A stretch of DNA of 40,544 nucleotides from an uncultured Verrucomicrobiota bacterium (lineage in GTDB: Bacteria; Verrucomicrobiota; Kiritimatiellia; RFP12; UBA1067), in the NCBI GenBank assembly GCA_946623785.1, contig CAMORM010000008.1, forward strand, positions 1 to 40,544, written 5' to 3'. This document shows positions 6,741-15,654 of this stretch, piece after piece (positions within the stretch are counted from its first letter, which is position 1; each line of letters opens with the position of its first letter). The notes under the pieces are model-generated. The model was not told the DNA's origin. It did no database searches and worked only from the letters and a program-made list of their open reading frames with translations. The translations under genes were made by a program, and so were the position numbers.

Positions 6741-9700
6741 GTGGACAACGGACAGAACAACCGCGTAACGAGGTGGACGCAGAAGCTGCTGGACCTTTCG
6801 CTGAGGAACAGGCTCCTCAACGCCCGCGACTCGAAGCAGATACTCCCGCTCGCGTGCGAGAACGTCGAGGAACTCGAGGACAGGCTCGCGGCAGACCAGA
6901 CAGTTGCGGTTGAGTGCGCGGACGCGAACGCGCGAAGCACCGGCTCGCTGCGCACGTCCATTTCCGACGATGAGATGCGCCGTCGCCTCAAGGAGCTCTT
7001 CCGCCTCGCCAAGACAGACCTCGAGGAGTCCGGCGTCAACACGCTCTTCATCGCGATTGGGTTTCTCAAGTGGCGTCCGCAGGGCGCCAGCGCGAAGGAC
7101 TACCGCGCGCCGATCCTGCTTGTGCCGGTGAGGCTCTCGCGCAAGAACGTGCGCGAAGGCTACGCCGTAACGCGGCTCGACGAAGACACTCTCCTGAACG
7201 CGACGCTCGTCGAGTTCCTTCGAGCCGAGTTCGGCATTCATGTGGAGCGCGTCGACCCGTTGCCGGAGGACAATTCCGGCGTGGCGGTGGGCGAGGTGTT
7301 CCAGTCTTTCCGCGAGGCGGTGCGCAACATGGAGGGCTGGGCGGTCGAACCGGATGCCGCGCTCGGACATTTCTCCTTCGGCAAGTTCGTGATGTGGAAG
7401 GACCTCACGTCGCGCGCCGACCAGCTCGCGCAGCATCCTTTCGTGTCCCACCTCATGAAGGGCGGCGGAAACTACGACGACGGGATTGAGATCTTCCCGC
7501 CCGAGGAAGTCGAGTCGAAGATCGAGTACGGGAAGCTCTACTGTCCGCTCAGCGCGGACTCCTCGCAGCTCACGGCCGTGCTCTATTCCGCCATGGGAAA
7601 GTCTTTCGTCCTGCACGGGCCGCCAGGAACGGGCAAGTCGCAGACGATCGCCAACCTCATAGCGCACAACCTCGCGCTTGGGCGCAAGGTGCTCTTCGTC
7701 TCCGAGAAGAAGGCCGCGCTCGACGTCGTGCATCGGCGCCTTTCCGCGATCGGCCTGAAGCCGTTCTGCCTCGAGCTGCATTCCACCAAGGCCGGCAAGA
7801 CCGAGGTGCTCGCCCAGTTCAAGGAGGCCCTCGACTACGTCGACAGGGGCGAGCCAAACGAGTGGCAGAAGACGGTCGACGCGATTTCCAACTACCGTTC
7901 GGAGCTCGACGCCGTCGTTGCGGCGCTTCACAGGCGCCGGAAGAACGGGCTTTCCGCGTACGACTGCTTCGCGAGGAGGATAGCGCCCGGCCCGAAGACG
8001 CTGCGCATCGACGAAAGCCGGCTCAAATGCGCGGACTGGACGGACGAGCGCATCGAGGCCACGCGCGAGGCCATCCGCTCGCTTGTCTCCGACGCGCGCG
8101 GAACGACCCCCGGCGTGCTGAACGCGCTTGGCGTAGTCCGCAGGTTCCAATGGTCGCCCGCCGAAGAGAGGGCCGTCACCGACAGGCTCGGCGCACTGCT
8201 TGCGAAGTCGCGGTTTGTCCGCGCCTTCTCAGCGCTGTTCCAGGGGTACGGGTTCGCCGGCTTCCGCGGCGATTTCGCCGACAGGCTCAAGAAGGCCATC
8301 GCCGCAATGCCGGAGTCACGCGGCGCGATGCGGTACCTTGAGTCGCTGGACGCCGTCGAGGAGAAGACGGGTCCGGAATTCGCCGACAGGCTGTCGGAGG
8401 CGATCTTCCGCGCAATCGCGCGCGAACGCGGGGAGGCCGCCGGCCCCGGCGAGGTGTTCGACGAAATCGAGCTCTCCCAGGCGGTGGATGTGTTCGACCG
8501 CTCCTTCGCGGAGGCGACTCTCAACGAGATACTGCGCCTCGAGTCGGCGCTTGCCTCCTTCGAGGGCATGAAGCGCGAGGACGCCGTGCTCAAGTTCCGC
8601 CAGCTGGACGACGAGTATGCGGAGCTCGCGCGTCACGTTGTGCGCGCGAAGCTCGCCGCGGCTATGCCGGGCGGACGGCTTGGCGACTGCCCCGACGGAT
8701 GCGAGCTCGGGATCATCCGCCGCGAGTGCGCGAAGAAGGCGCGGCAGAAGCCGGTGCGCCAGCTCCTCGCCGAGACGCGCGGCGTAGTGGGCGCGCTCAA
8801 GCCGTGCTTCCTTATGAGCCCGCTATCCGTGTCGCAGTACCTACCGCCGGAGGCGTCATTCGACATGGTCGTGTTCGACGAGGCCTCGCAGATACCGGTG
8901 TGGGACGCGATAGGCGTAATCGCCCGCGCGACGCAGTGCGTCGTTGTGGGCGACCCGAAGCAGATGCCGCCTACGAACTTCTTCCAGAAGTCCGAGGCTG
9001 GCGAAGACGACGACTCCGACGAGGACCTCGAGAGCATCCTCGACGAATGCCTTGCGGCGGGGCTCTATTCAGCGTATCTCAACTGGCACTACCGCAGCCG
9101 CCACGAGTCGCTCATCGCGTTCTCGAACCACAACTACTACGACGACAGGCTCTTCACCTTCCCAGCCGCGAAGTCGCCGCCGCGCCTCGGCGTGAAGCAC
9201 GTGTTCGTCGCGAACGGCGTGTACGACGCGAAGGCAAGCCGCACGAACCGCGCGGAGGCGCAGGCGCTCGTCGACTACGTGTTCGAGCGTCTCGCGGACC
9301 CCACGTGGAAGCGCCGCAGCGCGGGCGTGGTGGCGTTCTCGATGGCTCAGAAGAACCTCATAGAGGACCTCTTCGAGGAGAAGCGGGCGGAGAACCCGAA
9401 GTTCGAGGACTACTTCACGGACGACTGCGACGAGCCGTTCTTCGTGAAGAACCTCGAGAACGTGCAGGGAGACGAACGCGACGTGATCCTCTTCAGCGTG
9501 GGCTACGCGAAGGGGCCGGACGGCAAGTTCCTCATGAACTTCGGCCCGCTGAACCGCTCTGGCGGCGAGAGGCGCCTCAACGTGGCGGTGACGCGCGCGA
9601 AGGAGCAGGTCGTCGTGTTCGCGTCGTGCAAGGGCGCTGAGATCGACCTGAGCCGCACGCAGGCCACTGGCGCCGCGCACCTGAAGGCGTTCCTCGAATA

Positions 9701-10334
9701 CGCCGAGCGCGGCGGAACAGCGGTTTCGGATGAAGCGGCCGAAAAGTCGCGCGACGCATTTGCGGGCGAAGTCGTTCGCTTCCTAGCGGCGTCCGGGTAT
9801 TCAGCGGACCGTCAGGTCGGCTGCTCGGGATACAGGATCGACATAGGAGTCAGGGATCCGGACGCGAAGGGCGCGTACCTTGCGGCCGTCGAATGCGACG
9901 GCGAGCCGTACGCCGACGCGTACACCGCGCGCGACCGCGACAAGCAGCGCTCGATCGTCCTAAAGTCCCTCGGCTGGAACACCGTCCGCGTTTGGGCGGC
10001 AGACTGGTACTTCGACAGGAAGCGCGCGGAGGAGCGTCTTCTTTCCGCGCTCGACGACATCAAGCGCGCCCCGAACCGCTTCATGCCAGATCCGAAGTTC
10101 GAGCCGACCGTCACGTTCCCGCGCAAGCGCGCCTCAGCGGCGCCCGCTGATGTTCCGCGCACTTCTCTCGACGAGGTGTCCCCTGACGCCATAAGGAAGA
10201 CGATGGACGAAGTCGAACGCGACCTTGGGCGCTGCGAGCGCGACACGCTCTACCGCGAGGTGGCGAAGCGCTACGGCTACAAGACAGTGTCGCCTAAGGC
10301 CCGCGCGCGACTCGATTCAATAGTCCGCCGCTAG
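6741..10334 (+). CDS. DUF4011-SF1 helicase-Vsr/MTES_1575-like nuclease
   Basis: This 1197-residue protein joins three parts. Residues about 8-190 form the DUF4011 domain (LLDLSLRNRLLNARD, then GVNTLFIAIGFLKW). A split superfamily-1 helicase follows: Walker A GPPGTGKS at 293-300, DEASQ at 713-717, a GDPKQMPP motif near 740, and NVQGDERDVILFS with NVAVTRAKE at about 905-955. Near 1010-1095 is a PD-(D/E)XK-type nuclease domain of the Vsr/MTES_1575 group (YRIDIGV...AAVECDG, then SLGWNTVRVWAADWYFDR). Related helicase-nuclease giants occur in anti-phage systems (compare Hhe), so defence is plausible but not shown. It starts with GTG behind a strong AAGGAGGG (6727-6734) overlapping the upstream stop, and its composition matches the neighbours. 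No partner defence genes are visible. Confidence 0.9.
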   Translation: MDNGQNNRVTRWTQKLLDLSLRNRLLNARDSKQILPLACENVEELEDRLAADQTVAVECADANARSTGSLRTSISDDEMRRRLKELFRLAKTDLEESGVNTLFIAIGFLKWRPQGASAKDYRAPILLVPVRLSRKNVREGYAVTRLDEDTLLNATLVEFLRAEFGIHVERVDPLPEDNSGVAVGEVFQSFREAVRNMEGWAVEPDAALGHFSFGKFVMWKDLTSRADQLAQHPFVSHLMKGGGNYDDGIEIFPPEEVESKIEYGKLYCPLSADSSQLTAVLYSAMGKSFVLHGPPGTGKSQTIANLIAHNLALGRKVLFVSEKKAALDVVHRRLSAIGLKPFCLELHSTKAGKTEVLAQFKEALDYVDRGEPNEWQKTVDAISNYRSELDAVVAALHRRRKNGLSAYDCFARRIAPGPKTLRIDESRLKCADWTDERIEATREAIRSLVSDARGTTPGVLNALGVVRRFQWSPAEERAVTDRLGALLAKSRFVRAFSALFQGYGFAGFRGDFADRLKKAIAAMPESRGAMRYLESLDAVEEKTGPEFADRLSEAIFRAIARERGEAAGPGEVFDEIELSQAVDVFDRSFAEATLNEILRLESALASFEGMKREDAVLKFRQLDDEYAELARHVVRAKLAAAMPGGRLGDCPDGCELGIIRRECAKKARQKPVRQLLAETRGVVGALKPCFLMSPLSVSQYLPPEASFDMVVFDEASQIPVWDAIGVIARATQCVVVGDPKQMPPTNFFQKSEAGEDDDSDEDLESILDECLAAGLYSAYLNWHYRSRHESLIAFSNHNYYDDRLFTFPAAKSPPRLGVKHVFVANGVYDAKASRTNRAEAQALVDYVFERLADPTWKRRSAGVVAFSMAQKNLIEDLFEEKRAENPKFEDYFTDDCDEPFFVKNLENVQGDERDVILFSVGYAKGPDGKFLMNFGPLNRSGGERRLNVAVTRAKEQVVVFASCKGAEIDLSRTQATGAAHLKAFLEYAERGGTAVSDEAAEKSRDAFAGEVVRFLAASGYSADRQVGCSGYRIDIGVRDPDAKGAYLAAVECDGEPYADAYTARDRDKQRSIVLKSLGWNTVRVWAADWYFDRKRAEERLLSALDDIKRAPNRFMPDPKFEPTVTFPRKRASAAPADVPRTSLDEVSPDAIRKTMDEVERDLGRCERDTLYREVAKRYGYKTVSPKARARLDSIVRR

Positions 10335-10366
10335 GCTGCGCGCGTACCTGCGGACGGAAGTGCGTT

Positions 10367-10852
10367 ATGTTGGACATCACGTATGAATGGATTGGCTGGA
10401 TTCTGATCGCGGTCGGGACGATCGGCTGCTTCCTGCCGGTGCTGCCTGGTCCGCCGATTGCGTATGCGGCGCTTTTCCTCGCCTTGGCGCGTGGCGACCA
10501 CTCGTCGCCGGAGATTTCCACCTTTGTCATAGCCGGCTTGGTTACGGCGACTGTGCTGGTGCTTGACTGGATTGTCCCGGCGTTAGGGGCGAAGAAGTTC
10601 AACTGCTCGCGCGTCGGCATGTTCGGGTGCTTCGTGGGAACGATCGTCGGGCTGTTCTTCCTCCCTTTCGGCGTTGTCTTGGGTCCGTTCGTCGGTGCGC
10701 TCGCCGGTGAGATGCTCTCCGGCAAGCCGTTCGGGCTCTCGCTAAAGGGGGCGTTTGGCGCTCTGTTGGGATACGCATGCGGCGTCCTGTTGAAGGTTGC
10801 CTGCTGCGGATTCATCGCATACCAGTTCTGGACGGCGGTCCACGGTTCGTAG
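10367..10852 (+). CDS. DUF456 family membrane protein
   Basis: This 161-residue, strongly hydrophobic protein has about four to five membrane segments. The N-terminal part reads EWIGWILIAVGTIGCFLPVLPGPPIAY, and a Gly-rich central part follows (GCFVGTIVGLFFLPFGVVLGPFVGALAGEM). Those two blocks, Pro/Gly-rich loops between helices, are the hallmark of DUF456 proteins, which have no established role. The gene lies 32 bp after the helicase gene on the same strand and may be cotranscribed with it. The ribosome site is weak (GGACGGAAG about 9 bases upstream). Confidence 0.8.
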   Translation: MLDITYEWIGWILIAVGTIGCFLPVLPGPPIAYAALFLALARGDHSSPEISTFVIAGLVTATVLVLDWIVPALGAKKFNCSRVGMFGCFVGTIVGLFFLPFGVVLGPFVGALAGEMLSGKPFGLSLKGAFGALLGYACGVLLKVACCGFIAYQFWTAVHGS

Positions 10853-10932
10853 AGACGCTGCCACGCGGGCGCATAAAGCCTAGATTGCCAAGGATTTCGC
10901 GATACAAGACCATCGCGGCGGCGGGTTATTTT

Positions 10933-10941
10933 TGATATAAT
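10933..10941 (+). promoter_or_regulatory. Extended -10 promoter of waaA, leaderless
   Basis: TGATATAAT is an extended -10 (TG at 10933-10934, TATAAT at 10936-10941). No good -35 is visible. The waaA ATG begins only 6 bases after the hexamer, so the RNA would have essentially no 5' leader. A small CGCGAT/ATCGCG dyad lies at 10898-10917, upstream. Confidence 0.7.
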
Positions 10942-10947
10942 ACCCTC

Positions 10948-12288
10948 ATGTCCATCAAGTGGCTGACATATAACGCTCTTTTCGCCGTGGTATACGTGGC
11001 GATGCTTCCTGCCTTTCTGCTTCGGATGGCGCGCCGCGGCGGCTACAAGAACAGGTTTTCAGACAGGTTCGGCAAGTATCCGGAAGGCCTTTTCCCCGCC
11101 GATGTGAAGGGGAACTTCGTATGGATACATGCCGTGAGCGTAGGTGAAGTCGCAGTGGCGGGGCGCCTGATGCGCGAACTGCGCGCAAAGTGCCCTGGAA
11201 TACGCTTCGCGTTCTCGACAACGTCCTCCACTGGCTGGAAGGTCGCCGAGAAGGAGGTCGCGCAAGGCGACGTGCTTTTCTACAATCCGCTCGACTTCCC
11301 GCGCTGCGTGAAGCGTGCGTTCGACGCAGTGCGTCCGCGGGCCGTCATTCTCACCGAAAGCGAGATATGGCCCAACTTCCTGCGCGAGGCGAAGCGGCGC
11401 GGACTTCCGCTGTTCCTCGCCAACGCGCGCGTTTCGGACCGCTCGGCCCCGCGCTACGTGAAGCTGAAGTGCTTCTTCGGCGAAGTGTTCGCTCAGTTCG
11501 ACCGCGTATTCGCGCAGAGCGACATTGATGCTTCGCGACTCGTCGCCGCTGGCGCGCGGAAGGAAGCCGTTGAGGTGACGGGCTCGTTCAAGTTCGACGT
11601 CGCCGCGAGAAACGAACCAAAGGAACGCGAGCTTACCGACTGGATTCTCGCCGCACTTCGCGCCGCTAACCCCGCAGTCGCCAGCCTCCCGCCGATCCTT
11701 CTCGGCGGCAGCACGTGGCCTGGCGAGGATTCCGTTTTGCTGGATGTCTACCGCGAACTGCTCAGGCGCCATCCCGAAGTGCAGCTCGTGATCGCGCCGC
11801 GCCATTTCGAAAAGGCTGACGCCGTGGAAGCCAACATACGCGCAGCTGGATTTTGTTGCGTCCGCCGCAGCAGGGGAGACTGCGAGCCGGATGGGAAAGA
11901 GCCGGTTTTCCTGGCCGACACCACGGGCGAGCTCATGGGGCTCTTCGGGATTAGCTCCGTCGTGTTCATAGGCAAGTCGCTTTGCGAGCACGGAAGCCAG
12001 AACATGATCGAGCCGTGCGCCTGCGGCAAGCCTACGTTTGTTGGCCCGAACACGGAGAACTTCAGGCCGGTCATGAGCGACCTCCTCTCTGCGGACGCCA
12101 TACTCCAGGTTCCAGATGCCGCGACGCTCCAACGGGAAATCCTGCGGCTCTTCGACGATCCCGCCGCACGCGGCGAACTCGGCGGCAGGGCTTTGGCGGC
12201 AGTGGCGCGCAGGCTTGGTGTCGTGTCGAAGTGCGCCGACGAGATACTTTCGCTTCTGCCGCAAGTCCATTCAGCACAGAAAGTCTAA
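10948..12288 (+). CDS. waaA: 3-deoxy-D-manno-octulosonic acid (Kdo) transferase
   Basis: WaaA (KdtA, family GT30) transfers Kdo from CMP-Kdo to lipid A precursor at the inner face of the inner membrane, the first LPS core step. The 446-residue length is near the family norm (about 425). The N-terminal anchor (about residues 6-26) is followed by the diagnostic segment NFVWIHAVSVGEV, then STTSSTGWKVAE, LTESEIWPNFL, and GGSTWPGED with VIAPRHFEKAD in the second Rossmann half. The end holds SLCEHGSQNMIEPCACGKP, the family's donor-binding region. It shows that the organism makes LPS or at least Kdo-lipid A. The start codon is fixed by the -10 box at 10936-10941 and the frame; no ribosome site is present. 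The next gene follows after 11 bp. Confidence 0.95.
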   Translation: MSIKWLTYNALFAVVYVAMLPAFLLRMARRGGYKNRFSDRFGKYPEGLFPADVKGNFVWIHAVSVGEVAVAGRLMRELRAKCPGIRFAFSTTSSTGWKVAEKEVAQGDVLFYNPLDFPRCVKRAFDAVRPRAVILTESEIWPNFLREAKRRGLPLFLANARVSDRSAPRYVKLKCFFGEVFAQFDRVFAQSDIDASRLVAAGARKEAVEVTGSFKFDVAARNEPKERELTDWILAALRAANPAVASLPPILLGGSTWPGEDSVLLDVYRELLRRHPEVQLVIAPRHFEKADAVEANIRAAGFCCVRRSRGDCEPDGKEPVFLADTTGELMGLFGISSVVFIGKSLCEHGSQNMIEPCACGKPTFVGPNTENFRPVMSDLLSADAILQVPDAATLQREILRLFDDPAARGELGGRALAAVARRLGVVSKCADEILSLLPQVHSAQKV

Positions 12289-12299
12289 ACACAACAGCG

Positions 12300-14090
12300 A
12301 TGACAATGCCATTTCCAGTCTACGACTATGCCGGGCCGACGCTTCTTGCGAAGACAGCGGGTTGGACGGCCTTCATCGTGCTCCTCGCAGTTGCCGTTTT
12401 CCTTGCCGCGATGTGCGTCCGCTCTGTAAGGCGCGGCGTTCGCCTGTTCAGGTTCTCGTGGCTCCACTTCTCGGCATTAGCCGTCATTGCGTATGCCGCA
12501 GCGTGGTTCTGCGCCGGGCATGAGCTCGACCACATGTGGTGGTATCTCCGCGGAAACGTGAAGCGGGCATACAGGACGTACCGTGCGCTGACGTGGACAA
12601 GCGCGTTCCTGCCGCCGCGTGTTGGGACAGGACGCGACACGTTCGTCCACATCGCAACGCGCGACAGCGGGTTCAGCAAGGGCAGGCCATACAAGACGGA
12701 GAAGTTGGGCAGCCACGTGAAGGACTTCTTCCTCGACGAGGACTACGGCGTAGTCGTGACGTTCGATGGACGCCCAGTTCTTACCGGAAACAAGTTCGTG
12801 TCGACGCACAAGACGATTTCGCTAGTGCCGCTGTTCGAGGTCCCGACGGCGAAGAAGGCACTCCTGGCCGGTCCCGAGGCCGAGTTCTACGCCGCACCGC
12901 TCAAGGCGGCGGGCCTTGACGTCGAAACCGTCCCCACAGTTGGAGGCGGCGCAGGCAAGGTGGACTTCGCGCTGGTGTGCCTTGAGCCGCAATGGGTGGC
13001 GGACGCGGAATTCCCGTCCATCGAGCAGTGGAAGTCGCTGGCCGAGCGCGTAGACCGAGAATGCGGCGTGGTTGCCGTGCATTTGGACGCGCGGCTCCTT
13101 CCCGCCGGAAGGGCGAAGGCGATTTTCGAGGAGTTCAACGCCGTGTTTCCCTCCGCGAGGCTATGGTGCACGGGCAAGTTTGACTGGGTGTACGTGGGAT
13201 TCAGCACGCCTGAGCCCCCTGTCGTCAGTTTCCCCGCCTTGCTGGGGCTTCTCGAACGCGACGACGCCTTTGGCGCGTTTCTCGAAGCAGGCGTCTCGTG
13301 CGTCGGCGATTTCCTCGCGAGCTACGTGGGTTCGATGGAAGAGGTCATGCCCGCGCTCAACAAGGTGCGGGCGATGGGACGGATGGAGTCGCTCCGCGTA
13401 GCGCCCGAGCTCGCGTTCGAGCCTCCGCCGTCGGGCGACCATGCGCAACTGAAGCCCGGGGACCTTCTGCCGATTTCCAGCACCGACATGGGGTGGCTCG
13501 TTCGCGGGAGCAGCGACGAAGAAGTCTATTCGTCCTTCACGGGGCGGGTTGCCGACGTCCAGTGGGCGCGCCGCGTGGCGGTCGCCGGTCTTGCCAGCGC
13601 GGATTCCGGGAAGTCGGACGAAGCTGTGGAGAAGTGGAGCCAGGCCGCTCAGGTAAACGAGTTCGACCCGCTGCTGAAGTCTGTCGTCGACTCGCTCGAC
13701 CTCGAGGGACGCAGGCGGATCAGGGTCGGCGACAACAACGGCGCGATGCGCTGCTTCGAGAACAGAATACTCATAGAGCCGGAGAACGTGGCGGCGATCC
13801 ACAACTTCGGCCTCAGCGTCAAGAGGGGCGGCAGGATGGAACTCGCCGAACAGGTGTTCCTAAAGGCCGTTGCGATGGACCCGGACAACGAGGAGCACCG
13901 GCTGGAGCTAATCGAGTGCGCTTCCGCCGCAGGCGACAACGACGTTGCCCTAAGCCATCTCGACTTGCTCATCAAACGGCACCCCGACGACGTTGCCCTG
14001 AAGCAGCGGCGCGCGAAGATACTGGTGCACACCTATGTCAAGGAAGCCGACAAACGGAAACAGGAACAGGAACAGGAGGAGTCAAAATGA
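12300..14090 (+). CDS. Inner-membrane protein with degenerate methyltransferase-like core and TPR tail
   Basis: This 596-residue protein has two membrane segments (about 14-36 and 47-66). A central domain follows, with DYGVVVTFDGRPVLTGNKFVST, PLFEVPTAKKALLAGPE and KVDFALVCLEPQW, a layout that recalls spermidine-synthase-like (aminopropyltransferase) folds fused to membrane helices. The glycine-rich cofactor loop is absent, so it may be non-catalytic; this is only a structural guess. From about residue 430 come TPR-like helices (AGLASADSGKSDEAVEKW; AIHNFGLSVKRGGRMELAEQVFLKAVAMDPDN), then a Glu/Gln/Lys tail. ATG codons at 12300 and 12306 are both possible and neither has a good ribosome site. 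It overlaps the lipoprotein gene by ATGA, so the two products probably cooperate at the envelope. Confidence 0.72.
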   Translation: MTMPFPVYDYAGPTLLAKTAGWTAFIVLLAVAVFLAAMCVRSVRRGVRLFRFSWLHFSALAVIAYAAAWFCAGHELDHMWWYLRGNVKRAYRTYRALTWTSAFLPPRVGTGRDTFVHIATRDSGFSKGRPYKTEKLGSHVKDFFLDEDYGVVVTFDGRPVLTGNKFVSTHKTISLVPLFEVPTAKKALLAGPEAEFYAAPLKAAGLDVETVPTVGGGAGKVDFALVCLEPQWVADAEFPSIEQWKSLAERVDRECGVVAVHLDARLLPAGRAKAIFEEFNAVFPSARLWCTGKFDWVYVGFSTPEPPVVSFPALLGLLERDDAFGAFLEAGVSCVGDFLASYVGSMEEVMPALNKVRAMGRMESLRVAPELAFEPPPSGDHAQLKPGDLLPISSTDMGWLVRGSSDEEVYSSFTGRVADVQWARRVAVAGLASADSGKSDEAVEKWSQAAQVNEFDPLLKSVVDSLDLEGRRRIRVGDNNGAMRCFENRILIEPENVAAIHNFGLSVKRGGRMELAEQVFLKAVAMDPDNEEHRLELIECASAAGDNDVALSHLDLLIKRHPDDVALKQRRAKILVHTYVKEADKRKQEQEQEESK

Positions 14091-14818
14091 ATAACAGGTC
14101 CATGATAGTGGCCTTGGCCCTTGCGGCCACGGCGCTCGCAGGGTGCTTCACGGTCTACGAGACGGAAGCCCCGCAGGTAGTTCTGTCGAAGGTCGCCGGC
14201 GACAAGAAGGTTGCGGTCGAGGGGTTCATCACGACAGTCGTGTCGTACATCCCGGTCTACAGCACGTCGACGGCGTTCGTTTCCGGGCCGCACTACCACG
14301 GCCGGCACCACAGGCACTACTATTCCGGGCCTACCATGGCCACAACGCAGACCGAGACGCTGATTCCCCAGGTCAGCACGACAGATGCGTACCTGAAGCG
14401 CGTCCAGTCGCGCCTTGAGGAAGCCGGGTGCATCCTTCGCGCATCCCCTGCGCAGTTTATCGTCAGCGGAGAGTTCGCAGGCCCGTTCGACCCGCCTGGA
14501 GCGGACTGGCGGCGTGCGGGGATCGACATCGGAACGGGGTTCTTCGCGCTCTACGACACGGCGTCCTACACGCTGTCTGTGAAGGTATACGAGCAGGCGA
14601 CCGGCAAGCCGCTCTTCGCCCAGAACTACGAGCAGACCTACTCCGCCACCGGATTCTCCCCGCTCTGGCTGATCGGAATGATGGCGTACGACAACATAAC
14701 GACTTCCTTCCAGCACAGCTGGTGCCTGAGCGCACTGACCGACCGCGCGATGGCGGACGTGTCTGCGTTCCTGTCGCAGCTCGACGCGCAGCCGCAGCCA
14801 CAGCCTGCCGCGCAGTGA
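14087..14818 (+). CDS. Envelope lipoprotein of unknown function
   Basis: This 243-residue protein has a clear type II signal sequence: NNRSM, a hydrophobic stretch, and the lipobox LAGC ending at about residue 22. It should therefore be acylated on that Cys and attached to a membrane facing the periplasm. The mature part contains a His/Tyr-rich loop (HYHGRHHRHYYSG), a segment that looks like an LPS-assembly or penicillin-binding-protein-activator type beta domain (YLKRVQSRLEEAGCILRASPAQFIVSGEF), and a Gln/Pro tail. I recognise no named family. The ATG overlaps the upstream stop and follows AGGAGG, so the start is well supported. The mla genes begin 38 bp downstream. Confidence 0.8.
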   Translation: MNNRSMIVALALAATALAGCFTVYETEAPQVVLSKVAGDKKVAVEGFITTVVSYIPVYSTSTAFVSGPHYHGRHHRHYYSGPTMATTQTETLIPQVSTTDAYLKRVQSRLEEAGCILRASPAQFIVSGEFAGPFDPPGADWRRAGIDIGTGFFALYDTASYTLSVKVYEQATGKPLFAQNYEQTYSATGFSPLWLIGMMAYDNITTSFQHSWCLSALTDRAMADVSAFLSQLDAQPQPQPAAQ

Positions 14819-14856
14819 CGCATCGCCGGGTCTGACGACAGGGAGGCGGGATCGGG

Positions 14857-15651
14857 ATGAAAAGGCTCTTCGAGAACGTGGGCGAGAACGCCGCGAAACG
14901 CATGGAGGCGTTCAGGGATTCGCTCGCATTCATCGGCGAGATATTCTGCCGTTCGCTGTCGCTGGTCGCCAACCCCAGGCGATTCCGCTTCGGCGACTTC
15001 TTGCTTGCTTTCGAGCGCGCAGGGTTCGACGGCCTGCCGATTACCGTGATGATAGGTTTCCTCCTCGGCCTGATCCTCGCGTTCGAATCAGCCGCCAGCC
15101 TCAGGATGTTCGGCGTCGAGGTGTACGTGGCGGACCTGATAGCCATCGGGCTTTTCAGGGAGCTCGGGCCGCTGATCACGGCGATAATCCTCGCAGGCCG
15201 TTCGGGAAGCGCGTTCGCTGCCGAGATCGGCGCCATGAAGGTCAACGAGGAGATAGACGCCCTGACAACAATGGGACTTCCTCCCGTTGGCTTCCTCGTG
15301 TTGCCACGCATAGCGGCGGTCACGCTCGCCATGCCGTTCCTCACGGTCGCCGCTGAGGTCGCAGGGCTTGTCGGCGGCGCGATAGTACTGAAAATCATGG
15401 GCGTGCCGACAGTGGTATTCTGGTCGCACGTGTTCGCCTCGACCGCATGCTACGTTTTCATCATGGGACTTGCGAAGGCGGCGCTCTTCGGGTGGCTTGT
15501 AGGGCTTGTAGGGTGCATCTGCGGACTTCGCACGCGCAACACGGCGGACGGCGTTGGCGTTGCGGCAACTTCGGCCGTAGTCGGAGGAATTGTCGCAGTC
15601 GCCGTAACTGACGGCCTTCTCGCCGTCCTCTGCTTCATCTTCGACATCTAG
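14857..15651 (+). CDS. mlaE: MlaE-family ABC lipid transporter permease
   Basis: MlaE is the inner-membrane permease of the Mla/MCE system that moves phospholipids between inner and outer membranes. The 264 residues include the conserved family blocks FDGLPITVMIGFLLGLILAF, FRELGPLITAIILAGRSGSAFAAEIG and MKVNEEIDALTTMGL, then further hydrophobic helices to the end. Length and order are normal. The gene is followed by the ATPase and the MCE-domain protein in the usual E-F-D order. MlaB- and MlaC-like genes are not in view, common outside proteobacteria. The ribosome site is GGAGGCGGG upstream. Confidence 0.93.
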   Translation: MKRLFENVGENAAKRMEAFRDSLAFIGEIFCRSLSLVANPRRFRFGDFLLAFERAGFDGLPITVMIGFLLGLILAFESAASLRMFGVEVYVADLIAIGLFRELGPLITAIILAGRSGSAFAAEIGAMKVNEEIDALTTMGLPPVGFLVLPRIAAVTLAMPFLTVAAEVAGLVGGAIVLKIMGVPTVVFWSHVFASTACYVFIMGLAKAALFGWLVGLVGCICGLRTRNTADGVGVAATSAVVGGIVAVAVTDGLLAVLCFIFDI

Positions 15652-15654
15652 CAC

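Noticed and set aside
10898-10933. CGCGAT/ATCGCG hairpin followed by TTATTTTT as a terminator
   Set aside because: The stem is 6 bp with a GC-rich 8-base gap before the T-rich stretch, which overlaps the waaA extended -10 promoter.
11982-12299. Upstream extension of the 596-residue frame into waaA
   Set aside because: The frame is open but the translation there (Arg-rich, no hydrophobic start) is an out-of-frame reading of waaA; the membrane protein plausibly starts at 12300.
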